The notes beneath the pieces are model-generated. The model was given only the letters and a program-made list of their open reading frames with translations, had not been told where the DNA came from and made no database searches. From Cryptomeria japonica (lineage: Eukaryota > Streptophyta > Pinopsida > Cupressales > Cupressaceae), in the NCBI RefSeq assembly GCF_030272615.1, contig NC_081410.1, positions 138,112,849-138,176,848 of the forward strand: 64,000 bases of DNA. Direction: 5' to 3'. Of this stretch, positions 1 through 10,420 are shown piece after piece (position 1 is the first letter of the stretch; each line of letters begins with the position of its first letter). A program made the translations under genes and the position numbers.

Positions 1-1117
1 TTCACAAACTTTCCACAAATCCTTGTTAAGAGGTCTACCACGATATTTAATCAAATGAATATTTGTTGCAACAAGAAGGTTTGAGTAAAGAAGAATATGT
101 CTATGTGTCTCAAAGTCCTCAAATAACCAGGCATTAGAATCTTTGATAGGGTACTTTCATTTTATAGAAGGATAAGTTAATGCCAAAATCAATACAACAA
201 CTGATAAATAAATGAGTTTAAGAGGTCTCAATACAACTCGACACAACAACGGTACCTTCTAAGCCATGTCCCTGTCACAACAACGGATCCTCTTGGGTAC
301 TCAATACCCTCTCCATCAACCACTATAGAAGTTAGTTTATTTTTGGCCTCAATACAATGACACAAAAAGTAATATGTTCCTTCTTCGTTGTTCTCATCCG
401 CAATAATTAGATATACATGACCTACATTTAATAGAAGGATATAATTTAATATCAAAATCAGCATAAGTTAATACTAATAAATTGAGCTTAAAATTGATTT
501 TACCCACGTAACAAATTGCAACCCTTTACCTAGTTCAACTCTGTCTGATACATGGTCAAAATCCACTGATGCTTCAATCTGGTTCATTTGTAGTGCTCTA
601 TGAAGTTGATATGTATCTAGGGTTTGCAAAGGTCTACAAGACCATTGGTCAACCCACTCTTTTGATTCACATTCATCCCACACAAAATGCATACATGAAG
701 AGCAAAAGCATGTAATATGTCTAGTATAAATAAATAGTGATGCTGCATTTGAACTTCTAAATGAATGCATGTCACTTGATCCTGTAAGTGTACAACAATC
801 TAGATAGTCTTCAATGTTAGATTCACGTATTAACCAAAAATATCTAGAAACCATAGACTTACCTGCATTACTGGTCCCATCATAGAGTTACACCATTGCA
901 CAATTGTTTCTACATCTATTAACATTGCACCACCTTTGTACTTGAATTCCTCTATGGTAAGAGCTCATTTCACACATGCTCTTGCACCATCATGCTCTCC
1001 CTTTCCATGCCTTGCCTCAATGAAATTCCAAAAATGTTGCACACCACTTGTCACATGCATCCTAGTCAGCCAGTAGAAAATCCTTGCATTCTTGAATTGT
1101 GAGGTGCAATATTCCGA
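1..1117 (-). pseudogene. Decayed multi-exon gene of a repeated plant family, function unknown
   Basis: Four coding blocks read in order on the minus strand. Block A (about 864-1117) reads FWNFIEARHGKGEHDG and is broken by an in-frame TGA at 965-967. A frameshift near 855-865 leads into block B (530 to about 850), with the Cys-rich stretch CFCSSCMHFVWDECES. An intron at 422-529 (GTAAAG to AAATGTAG) joins B to block C (421 to about 235) in frame, giving DENNEEGTYYFLCHC and PRGSVVVTGTWLRRY. Block D (153-1, acceptor AAATGAAAG) reads WLFEDFETHRHILLYSNL and runs off the window edge. Upstream coding is cut by a (GA)n array directly at the start of block A. The pattern resembles a transposon-associated protein family repeated in plant genomes. 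I cannot name it and assign no function. The donor of the second intron is unclear. The stop and frameshift make a functional product unlikely. Confidence 0.6.
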
Positions 1118-1122
1118 GAGTA

Positions 1123-1123
1123 G

Positions 1124-1182
<59 letters not shown>

Positions 1183-1193
1183 GAGGGAGAGAA

Positions 1194-1285
<92 letters not shown>

Positions 1286-1565
1286 GGATAAGGAGAGGGG
1301 GAGGGAGAGAGAGGGGGAGAGGGAGAGGAGATTGGGAGAGAGGGAGGGTAGAGAGGGAGGGTGGAGATGGGGAGAATATGATAAAGAGAGGGAGAGGGAG
1401 AGAGAGATAATAGGAGGTAGAGGGAGAGAGAGAGATAATAGGATAAGGAGAGGGGGAGGGAGGAAGATTGGGAAAAGGAGAGGGGGAGAGGGAGAGAGAG
1501 AGAGATTGGGAAAAGGAGAGAGAGAGAGAGGGGGGGAGAAGGAGAGAGAGAATAGGATAAGATAA
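1123..1565. repeat. (GA)n microsatellite and purine-rich block
   Basis: Two nearly pure GA runs (about 1130-1178 and 1198-1281) pass into GGGAGA, GGGAGG and GATAATAGG variants up to about 1565. The long open frames across it encode only Arg-Glu, Gly-Arg or, on the other strand, Leu-Ser repeats and are artefacts of the repeat. The array starts within a few bases of the end of the decayed coding block on the minus strand. Confidence 0.97.
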
Positions 1566-1599
1566 CAAGAGGGGATGGAGAGTGATGTAGAGGGATATG

Positions 1600-3089
1600 G
1601 GATGTTCAATTACTTTCTTTGGTTTTTGCTCAATAAGGGTCTCCACTAGGTGTCACCCAATAGACCAATGTCATTAACCTTCCCAAGGTTATTATAGTAT
1701 ACCATAGATCCTTCCCAATTACCTCTCCACTCAGGACAACTCACAATTGACAAGGAGTCTCCTACCCCTTAGGTTCCAACCCTTCAACCAAAGTCACCTA
1801 ACAACCCCACACCCCTAGCAACAGGATCTTAACTCACAAAGTGGAATTTGGCCTATGTGAATGTGCACACATGTTTTATATGGAATTTGCATAGATTGTG
1901 ACCCCTTATATGGGTGTTTATTAGCCTCGTGTCGTTTCCCCTATTAGACCTAGGAAATAGGGTTACAAGCAATTAGCCCTCCAATCAAAATTTTCCTGAT
2001 TTGTCTCACAATATACCTGAACAAACCCCTAAATAAATTAGATATTTGGATACCCTTTTGGGCCTTCTACAATATTCCAAACTTTTGCATTTGGGTTTTG
2101 AGTACGGATGGTCAAACCCTACTGGCCCTATTTTGCCTCTTCTAGCCGGTATTGGGGTTTAAGCTCTCAAAAGCTTCACCATTAAATAAGGAATGAAATA
2201 ATGATACTTGTCAGGGGTCTAAAACTACCCAAGGGTCCTTCACATGCCTAGTTTGACCATCCACCAATCTGCCATTCAGGTTTTCTATCTCCTTTTTCTA
2301 CTGCTCAGGCTTGCCACATGACTGATGTCAAGCCTAGGGCCTCATCTTAGGATAGTCAAATGATGCCTCTTGTCTTCACAACCACTAGGAATAGTTAATT
2401 TACATTCCAAATCAACATACTCCTAGGTTTCATATCAATCCCATGGAGAGATGTTGATTTGTGCCCCTATTAGCATTCAAACCCTTGGTTTAAGGGTTTT
2501 ACCAGACCAATGGGATTGAAAATTCTCTTTCTTTCAAGCCTGAATGTTTCAAGGCCTCAAATCAACTCCAGATGATTGGTAAACCTCTGCTACAACTTGA
2601 CAAATGCTCAATTCATTCCCACCAATCGTTATGAATCATGCAAGAACTGGAATTCAAGGAAAATGCAAAAATAAACTCAATAACCGTTTTGTTTGAAGAC
2701 AAAGATTTCATTCAAAATTTACTTCTCCAACTTCTCTAATTGGAAGGCATCGTTCCTCTAGGCTTATATCATGCTAAGGAACTCCTCCAACTTCCTCAAC
2801 ACATACAAGCATCCAACCAACCGTTGGAGTAACCACATTTGAAAATGTTGCAAAAAAAAAAAGTTGCTTGACAATAATTGCAACTTTTGACAACTTTTTA
2901 CAAATTGATCTTTCCTTCACACCAAAGGGAAAGAATGAACATAATACATATTCTAGACCCCTAAACAACAAAAATACCTATAGAATGCCCATATAAGGCC
3001 TTTGACCAAGTTGACACACTTTGGAGCCTTAGGGCTTATTACATTGCCTAGGCCTAATCAATAAGCCTTCAAACACACACACACACATT
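1600..3089. other. Intergenic stretch, no gene seen
   Basis: Non-coding sequence of moderate complexity. No reading frame over about 65 codons, RNA gene or bounded repeat could be supported. It ends in a short (CA)n run at about 3074-3087. Confidence 0.6.
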
Positions 3090-3149
3090 CTATTCCCAAT
3101 ACAACCATGAATCAAAATGATGTGGACACATGTCTTGGTGCTCCTTCAC

Positions 3150-3223
3150 TAGAGAGGGAGAGGGAGGGGAGAGAAAGAGAGAGAAGGGGGAGAGGGTGAG
3201 AATAAGATAGGATAATGTGAGAG

Positions 3224-3280
<57 letters not shown>

Positions 3281-3475
3281 GAGAAGGAGGAGAGGGTAAG
3301 AGACATGAGGTAGAGTGAGAAAGAGAAGGAGAAAAGGGTGAGAGACTCAACAGAGAGAGAAGTGTGAGGGGGAGAGAGATGAAATATAACTCAAGGAGGA
3401 TAATTAGGGCTCAGAATAGACAAAGACGTTGATGGGGGAAGGAAGATGAGAGAGAGAGGAAAAGAAGAGAGACAT
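3150..3475. repeat. Second (GA)n microsatellite and purine-rich block
   Basis: A nearly pure GA run at about 3227-3277 lies in wider AG-rich sequence (about 3150-3475). The 64- to 86-codon Leu-Ser frames on the minus strand come from the repeat. Confidence 0.95.
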
Positions 3476-3477
3476 GC

Positions 3478-3590
3478 ATGTATACAAACATATATACATA
3501 TATCTATATAAACATATGCATATATACATACATAAACACATATTATATATGTATGTCTATACATATGTGTAGTAAATGCTAAGTTTACAA
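3478..3590. repeat. ATAC/ATAT-rich microsatellite-like tract
   Basis: Alternating TATACA, CATATA and TATGTA steps run from the end of the GA block to about 3590. Low-complexity DNA with no coding content. Confidence 0.85.
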
Positions 3591-3609
3591 GTATACATTA
3601 TTATGTCTT

Positions 3610-3730
3610 CATAACCCGTACGGGTTTTGTGAAACACAAAAAGTAGTATTCACAGTTCTACATAACCCGTACGGGTTATGTAGAACTGTGAATACTACTT
3701 TTTGTTTTTCAAAACCCGTGCGGGTTTTAG
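3610..3730. repeat. 120-base near-perfect palindrome
   Basis: The centre is the 20-base perfect palindrome CATAACCCGTACGGGTTATG (3661-3680). The symmetry is perfect across 3641-3700 (30-base arms with no loop). It continues outward with one mismatch in the next ten bases, then a two-base offset, and ends in related AACCCGTACGGGTT-like blocks at about 3612-3628 and 3712-3728. A single strand could fold into one long hairpin. It may be a foldback element, a MITE remnant or a template-switch product. No flanking target duplication was identified. Confidence 0.93.
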
Positions 3731-6509
3731 CTTGGTAAGAGGGTTGGAAAATGACCCTAAGGCTTGCAAGCCCATTTCCCCCCCCCACCCCCCCCATTTT
3801 TGTCCCTTTACACTTTTTTTTATCGTCCAACATGATTTCTCGACTTCGTCATCATCAGGTTTACAAATGACCAAGTGGGTATCTCTAAAATTACCACCAT
3901 AATCTCACACGCCTTCTCAATTTTCTGACCATATAAATTTTTCTATTTTTGGACAACATTAGCATAGTAAACTTTAATATTCCTTACCAATGCCTTGACA
4001 GTTCTCACGGACATATGTCTACCATTTTTTTAATAACTTTTGATATACTTGACCAAATTCAAAATAAATTACATATTATTGTTCTACACTAGATTCTATA
4101 CACTTTCAAAAAAATTGCATTTTTTATTATTTTGATGCAAGTTATGGCCAGCGCACGAACAGGTACCAAATTTTCAGGATGCAGTCACTTCAAAAAATCA
4201 TTAAAAAAATACTCAACAGAAAATTACAAAAAAAATACACAACTTCTAGATCTCACTCTTACCTATCATCCTACCAAAAGGTTTTGCAAAATACTAAATC
4301 TAACTATATATTTTGTGCAGTGCACGAAAATAGCTATGTTATGTTTTTCTGAAAAAATCAGGAACAGTTTTTCATGCGTGAGAGGTTTAACCCTCTGGAT
4401 CTTATCCAATTTAAAAAAAAATTCATAGTTTACAAACTAGATTTAGAGTACTACAATTCTTATTCTTTTCTCAACTCCTAGTTTTGAGTGCATGACCTTC
4501 AAATATCTTGCCTTTTTGTTCACCATCTTGGTGCACTTACCCGATAAAGGGGTTACTTTTCAAGCATTGTCATGGATTCAATTAACCTAAGGGTGTTGTA
4601 ATCAATGTGTTTGATACTTGATAAATTAAGTAAGGTGTTGAGGCACACTCTTATGTTTTTTACCCATTGAAAGGTTTTAAATATAGTTGCATATTGTTTC
4701 TATTTGTTCTTGTAATGTGTGTGTTATCTTGTTTTCGTTCTTTCATTGTGTTTAGATGATCTTAAGCTTTTTGTATATTTTTCTTATATGTTTTCAAATG
4801 TCACACGATGCTTTGAAGGTTTGGAAAAGATAAACACTTGGGATTTGTTTGTTGGTGTTTATAAGGGTTATAAACTTGGTGTCTATAGATCTATAAAATT
4901 GAAAAAATTAAATCTAAGAAAACAAGAGTGTAGGGTGGGTGAAAGAAAGATCACATAATCTACACATATTGATCATGAACACTAAAGGGAGAGAAAGATA
5001 GAGAGCACTAATAATAAAGGAATGTTGAATCTCAATAAGATCTAAAAATGAAAACACTAAAAAAAAATTAAAATGCTAAAAGCCCTAATTTAAAAGGTAA
5101 AATTATAAGGTTAAGTAGAATATAAAGAGAAAAATACCTTTACATAGAAAGTTTTAGGCTAATTGACTAAATGCAACCAAATAGCTATCTATCAACTAAA
5201 TTAAATAACAAGAACTAATCATAGAAATTTATAAACAGTTAAATGCAAAAAAAAGAAAATGAGTTGTGTAAGTACTTATCTTTGATTTTGACATAGAAGG
5301 CTCTATTCAATTGATACAAATCCATTCATTATTGATTTGAGTTTAATTACAAATTTTATTGTGTTATTAAAGATGAGTGTCATAATGTGATGGCGATCAA
5401 GTTGTGGGTGTGAACTTAATCTAACGCATATAAGTGATCATGTAACTTTGTGAGAATGATTTAGCAATTCACATGTTATCTAAATGCTTGTAAGGGTCAG
5501 TGTTGTTTACAAAATATTTTAAGAATCTATAAAAATGTAAGGATCATGTTCTTCTCAATTAGACTCTTAGAAAATCAACTTTATAGTGTTGAACAAAGCT
5601 TTCAAAGCCAACAAGCAAACACGCAACATACGTAAAATAATGTTGCAAACAAATAGATGTAGAATTGTTTATCATATAAGCTCTTTGTTCTTGATATTCT
5701 TCTCTTATTACTATATGATTTCAAATGAATGTTGAACGAGCATTTTTAGATATAACAATTGAGTCTATAAATCAACAAAATGTACACAAGATCAACTCGG
5801 AAAGACTAATCATAGTTGACAAGATAAGAATTTCAAATTGAATTTTAAATATCAAATATCAAACCTATGATGATTAAAATAACTTGATCACATTCATGAA
5901 TTTAATCTAAAATGATAAAAAAATAAATAAAGATCAAGAAATACATTAAACTAAATATCAGTTTAAAGTAATTATTACATTTGAAAATACTCTATAAAAT
6001 GAAACCCAAAACAAAAGGGCAAAAAGTCACGAGTTTTGAAAAAATTGTTGCGCGTAAAAATGTTATGTCATATGACCGGTGCTTGACGTGCAATTATAAT
6101 TTATGCCCAAAATGATCGACGCGTACGCTTGGAGAGCTTTGAAAGTACGGAATCGCGGTCACATGATAAGGCCAATGGGCTATCAGTCCTTTAACGTACA
6201 ACAATGACCGCGCACGGAACAACTTTCGGTGGAGAAAAATTTAAAAAATATAATACGGAAAAGGACAAAACAAAGTATGACAAACGAGAAGCCAAATAAG
6301 GATAAATATTCTTGGTAAGAGCTTTTACCTAGATCACTAGAGTAATGATCCATGTGTTTTGTCACAAAGTCTTGCCTCCCTCCTCTCTTTCATGATGCTA
6401 GCAAGGTTGTTCATGGTTTCTAATCAAAGAGCTGAATTCTTTGGGCGAGCATGATGAAAAAGATAATCTAAGGGCGTCAATTCAATTAAGAGAAAGGTTA
6501 GATTTTTTG
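3731..6509. other. AT-rich intergenic region, no supported gene
   Basis: This includes a C-rich tract at about 3778-3795 and an unremarkable 98-codon open frame at 4132-4428 (plus) with no family resemblance or splice context. A locally CpG-dense island of about 200 bases (6040-6240, with steps such as TTGCGCGT and GACGCGTACGC) stands out from the AT-rich surroundings but has no gene attached. Confidence 0.55.
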
Positions 6510-6858
6510 TTGTTCATATTAGAATAGAGTCTCATCATCTTGGATGTGAGATGGGTAGATGGACAATTCTTAAGGAAGAATGAGAGGAAAGAACTTGTCT
6601 ATTCTGCAATAAGGGATGCTAGAAACTGAATGGCACTTCATCTTTGATTGTGCACCGTATGAGGATATTCGTATTGAGTATGGGGACAATTTGAAGGGGT
6701 GCAATCTAAAGGAGGTTTTTGAGGAGGATAGATTACACAAAACCACAAGCTTCTTGATCAAGATCCACAACATAAGAGCTGACAATGAAAAGAACCTAGA
6801 AATTGTTAAAAATGTTGCTCTTGGTCCCATAGACCGATGGTCTTGTGGACATCATTAA
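6510..6858 (+). pseudogene. LINE reverse transcriptase C-terminal zinc-finger fragment
   Basis: The plus strand reads RIESHHLGCEMGRWTIL, then one in-frame TGA, then ERTCLFCNKG. A one-base frame change at about 6615 continues as LETEWHFIFDCAPYEDIR. Together this gives C-X2-C-X9-H-X4-C, the spacing of the zinc-binding module at the C-terminus of non-LTR retrotransposon ORF2 proteins (zf-RVT type). The module is thought to help bind element RNA during target-primed reverse transcription. No reverse transcriptase core is found upstream, so this is a truncated relic with at least one stop and one frameshift. The open piece from 6616 is only its longest uninterrupted part. The LINE subfamily cannot be assigned. 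Confidence 0.7.
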
Positions 6859-7228
6859 AACTCATTCGTTCATTCAATCTTATGGCTCACAATCTTCAAG
6901 AATAGAAATAATGCTACTTATAGCTAGCCCCAACATTCTTAGCTTTCTTTCACCTCTTTTCATGGGTGTGGTGCTCTTGATTGGCTAGACTCTAGCAAGG
7001 TGTTTCAATTGAAGCTAACCATCTCTCCAACTCATGCTCAAGGATCTTTAAAAAAATGCTCCTAAGGAAAAATGTGTGCTTATCAAATGAGATCAAATCG
7101 GTGATAATCTTGTCTCCATTGATATTTGGGAGAAACCTAATGATAAAGAGTCCCTTTTAATAGTGTTGCAATAGTTGCTTAGCTTTTTATGTTATGTTCG
7201 AACTTGACCCTTTAATTTAGACCACATA
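6859..7228. other. Intergenic, no gene seen
   Basis: Immediately downstream of the LINE fragment. It may include a few more codons or the 3' UTR of that relic, but nothing else is recognisable. Confidence 0.5.
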
Positions 7229-7690
7229 GGAGAAGAGCACCAGTTATTGCCCATGTTCCAATTACCATTCACTCCTTGCTCACCCAACCCCCTAATTACT
7301 AACTTTAAAGAGACCAAAAAAATAACTAACAGTCCATTAATAAATTTCACTTGTACCAATAGTCACTCAATTTTTAGCCTTTTTGGACCTTAATTGGCCC
7401 ATTTATGCACGACTACTAGGACATTTGTGCAAGAAACTGGGCCATTTGTCCATAAGTATTGACAATTTTAAGGGCATCTTTAAGTAGGTATCAAGCAACG
7501 CTTTGAAAAGTGTACTTTTTGACCCTTGCATGCATAACGAATCCCACAAAGTGCATCAGTACTACCCACAATCCAGAACAATAGCTCTAAGCAGTTAAGT
7601 CATATACAGAGACAAAAAAAAAATCGTTGAAATCCGATGTACCCTTAGGATTTGTGGGTATGTGAAGTTAGCTATAACGACTAACTTTGA
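7229..7690 (+). mobile_element. MITE-like element, family 1, copy 1 (decayed right end)
   Basis: It begins GGAGAAGAGCACCAG directly after a TA at 7227-7228. It shares its body with the copy at 8758, including ATTGGCCCATTT, GGACATTTGTGC and GTGCATCAGTACTACCC. The match stops at about 7686 (GCTATAACGACTAACT), where the terminal inverted repeat seen in the sister copy has been lost. There is no coding capacity. Confidence 0.75.
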
Positions 7691-7804
7691 AGATGTACCT
7701 TTTTATCACCCACCTTTATTATTTATAATATAGGACTATCTTTTTAATTGATAAGGCAGAACAATGAATGGTTCATAAAGCACAACATTTGCTGAAGGTT
7801 TTGC

Positions 7805-7921
7805 AAATGAGGTTGCAAGCTAAGTGGGTTTAATCTTGGAGAAAACTTCAAGGTTAAGCGTGCTTGAGTTGGAGTAAAACTAGGATGGGTGACCTCGTGA
7901 AAAGACCCAATGTTTCACCTC
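7805..7921 (+). ncRNA. 5S-rRNA-derived sequence (Cassandra-like or SINE3-like)
   Basis: The 3' two-thirds of plant 5S rRNA is readily recognised: GGTTAAGCGTGCTTG (7852-7866, the box A region) and AACTAGGATGGGTGACCTC (7878-7896, the box C region), with GTTTCACC where 5S has GTTGCATCCC. The 5' third is much less similar, so this is not a functional 5S gene. Plant Cassandra TRIM retrotransposons carry such 5S-derived Pol III promoter regions inside their LTRs, which is the likely source. No primer binding site, second LTR or target duplication was found, so a solo LTR, a 5S-derived SINE or a 5S pseudogene are all possible. Confidence 0.75.
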
Positions 7922-8757
7922 TGTGAGCATCACTTAGATGCAATGAGTGCTAAGTGGACCATTCATTCTCATGAGACATGGGTTCTTGTGAACCACTACT
8001 CATGAAACATGGATCAATGAGTTTGACATGAAAATTCCACAATTGAATCCCGATAACAATATCATAATACATCTTTCTGATTTTAAAATAAATAAAATTA
8101 TTCGTCAAATATAATCAATAATAATTTGACATCTCATCTACACAAAAATACATATATCTTACCTTTTTAGTGACTTACCTTTAAAGTAACCTACCAATTA
8201 CTAATCATTACAAAAAGGCAAATCCAAACCAGCTTTAACTATTATAATTGAAAATATGCATATAAATTATACATCTTTATAAGAACAACAATCTATTACA
8301 AGGAATCAAATCGTATAAAGACGATCTGGGTCCCTCAATTCTCTAATTTCTCCTGCATTTCAAATCAATGAACCTTCTGTGTAAAGGACTGTTTCCTTTT
8401 CATTCAAGAAATGGATGACCATTGAAATGACAATACAAAATTGTAAGGTGGCAAATTTGTCCTATGCAGAAATATTTTACCAGCTCAAAGGTTACTGTAA
8501 CATCTGTCATTTCAAGATGAATGGCTTATCAATTCTTCAATTACCAACTTTACCAAATCCATCGCCTCACAGTGAGGCGAAAAATATGATGATACCAAGT
8601 AAACATAACAAATCATACCCTGATATGCGCAGTTTTAATGGGCTTTTAATGGCCAGTCAGACTTATAAGCTGAAAATTTCTTAGAAAGTTTTAACCAGAT
8701 GGAATTAACAATTTATAAGAGAATTTCAATTCAGATATAATGCTTCAGTTTATGATA
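7922..8757. other. Intergenic, no supported gene
   Basis: The first part may be the rest of the 5S-bearing element, with TCTCATGAGACATGGG and ACTCATGAAACATGG in imperfect repetition. The 89-codon frame at 8415-8684 has no recognisable domain. Confidence 0.5.
8562..8580. repeat. 19-base perfect inverted repeat
   Basis: TCGCCTCAC and GTGAGGCGA flank a single A, a GC-rich perfect hairpin in AT-rich sequence. No terminator or element boundary could be tied to it. Confidence 0.8.
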
Positions 8758-9231
8758 GGGGAAGAGCATCAATAGATAACATAGTTCCAATAACCGTCAC
8801 CTTATTGTCATGTTGATCCCGTGAAAACACCATCAATAAATGTGTTTTGTACCAATAGCCGATCATTTTTTGTAATTAATTGGCCCATTTGTACACAACT
8901 ATTGGAACATTTGTCCCATTTGTGTACCACTATTGGAACATTTGTGCACCACTATTGGGACATTTGTCAACAAGTACTAGGGATTTTGAGTTGACGGTTA
9001 CTGGAACATCTTTAGTTAGGTCTCAGGTGACACTTTGAAATGTGTATTTTTTGACCTTTGTGCGCATAACTGATTCCACAGCGTGCATCGTTACTACCCA
9101 AAAGCCAGATCAATAGCTATAAGCAGTTAAGTCGCATACAAAGACAACTAAAAAAAAATCAAAATTCGATATACCGTTTAGGATCTGTGGGTGTGCGAAG
9201 TTAGCTATGACGGCTACTGGTGCTCTTCCCC
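8758..9231 (+). mobile_element. MITE-like element, family 1, copy 2 (complete)
   Basis: Complete 474-base element. It starts GGGGAAGAGCATCA and ends TGGTGCTCTTCCCC, giving terminal inverted repeats of about 14 bases. TA lies on both sides (8756-8757 and 9232-9233), the target duplication expected of Tc1/mariner-like transposition. The body has no coding frame. Removing the element and one TA would leave TTTATGATAGTGATTG, which occurs uninterrupted at about 10383-10398, so the window itself holds a related empty site. The family is non-autonomous and no transposase is present here. Confidence 0.88.
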
Positions 9232-9370
9232 TAGTGATTGAAATATTGTGAAACTAACAAAACATTTGTCAAATAATCATAACATTTATCTTGTAGGGTT
9301 TTTCAACAATCTATATAAGAATTTACAAGAAAAATTCAATTGAGATGTGATGTTTTTGTAGTGTTTAATA

Positions 9371-9861
9371 GGGGAAGAGCACCAGTAGCCGTCATAGCTA
9401 ACTTCGCGCACCCACATATCCTAAACGGTACATCGGATTTTGATTTTTTTTTTTAGTTGTCTTCGTATGCGACTTAACTGCTTATAGTTATTGATCTGGG
9501 TTCTAGGTAGTAACAATGCACGTTGTGGAATCAATTATGCGCACAAAGGTCAAAAAGTACACATTTCAAAGTGTTCCCTGATACCTAACTAAAGATGTTC
9601 TAGGAACCGTCGACTCAAAATCGCTAGTACTTGTTGACAAATGTCCCAATAGTGGTGCACAAATGTTCCACTAGTGGTTCACAAATGGGACAAATGTTCC
9701 AATAGTTGTGCACAAATGGGCCAATTAATTACAAAAAATGATCGGCTATTGGTACAAAACAAATTTATTAATGGTGTTTTCACTATGACGGCTATTGGGG
9801 GGTCAACATGACAATAAGGTGACAGTTATTGGAACTGTGTTATCTATTGGTGCTCTTCCCC
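9371..9861 (-). mobile_element. MITE-like element, family 1, copy 3 (complete, inverted)
   Basis: The 491-base element has the same GGGGAAGAGCACCAG and GGTGCTCTTCCCC termini and lies in opposite orientation to the copy at 8758. It is preceded by TA (9369-9370) and followed by TT (9862-9863, probably a mutated TA). The right flank GTGATTGAAATATTGTGAAA is identical to the right flank of the 8758 copy, so both entered the same position of a repeated host unit. Confidence 0.88.
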
Positions 9862-9981
9862 TTGTGATTGAAATATTGTGAAATCAATGAATACCAATTT
9901 TTATTTTTAGGATTCTTAATATATAAAAAAGTTAATTGTTATGAAAGCAAAGCATAAAAATAAATAAAAAATATTGGAACA

Positions 9982-10119
9982 CAAATTAGTTGTGAATAAA
10001 TAATAAAGAAGAATACAACAGAAGTTGCAGCCCAAATTAGTTGTGAATAAATAATAAAGAAGAATACAACAGAAGTTGCAGCCCAAATTATTTGTTAATA
10101 AAGAAGAATACAACAAAAG
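9982..10119. repeat. 51-base tandem repeat, about 2.7 copies
   Basis: The units at 9982-10032 and 10033-10083 are essentially identical (they begin CAAATTAGTTGTGAATAAAT). A third, shortened and diverged unit runs to about 10119. The open frame on the minus strand over this block simply translates the repeat. Confidence 0.95.
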
Positions 10120-10329
10120 AACAAAATATTAAACAAGACATAGATTTACATGATAAAACCTTCACTACATGTCAAAGAAACATTCATAAGACAAGATATC
10201 CCTATTCTTATCGTTCAAAAAAAAGATTATAATCTTTTTTTTATCTAAAAGATAAGGATATGATTTGTTTCATCTTTTATTATTACCATTATCCAACATT
10301 AAGAATTTTTTTTTTAAAATTTATTGTGT

Positions 10330-10420
10330 AAAAGAATCTATAAGAGAACTTCAAGATAGATACAATGCTTCCACAATTTATGATAGTGATTGAAATGCCC
10401 TGGAATCAACAAAAACTAGG
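10330..10420 (+). repeat. Host repeat unit with the unoccupied MITE site
   Basis: One of about five diverged copies of a short unit between 8700 and 10950. It contains AAGAGAACTTCAA, AATGCTTC, TTTATGATA and GTGATTGAAAT in that order. Other copies are near 8715 (carrying the 8758 MITE), 9320 (carrying the 9371 MITE), 10480 (decayed) and 10880. Here TTTATGATA and GTGATTG are contiguous. The nature of the unit is unknown and it is non-coding. Confidence 0.75.

Noticed and set aside
965-1646. Long Leu/Ser and Arg/Glu open frames over 1.1-1.6 kb
   Set aside because: They are translations of the (GA)n microsatellite in different frames. Only the roughly 50 residues beyond the repeat on the minus strand look like real coding sequence.
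3090-3350. Leu/Ser-rich minus-strand frames
   Set aside because: Microsatellite artefact as above.
3610-3730. microRNA precursor
   Set aside because: Perfect loop-less symmetry is unlike typical plant pre-miRNAs, and no mature sequence or promoter can be argued. Kept as a palindrome only.
4132-4428. 98-codon plus-strand gene
   Set aside because: AT-rich frame without recognisable domain, codon bias or splice signals.
7805-7921. Functional 5S rRNA gene
   Set aside because: The 5' third is too diverged and there is no tandem array or T-run terminator in place.
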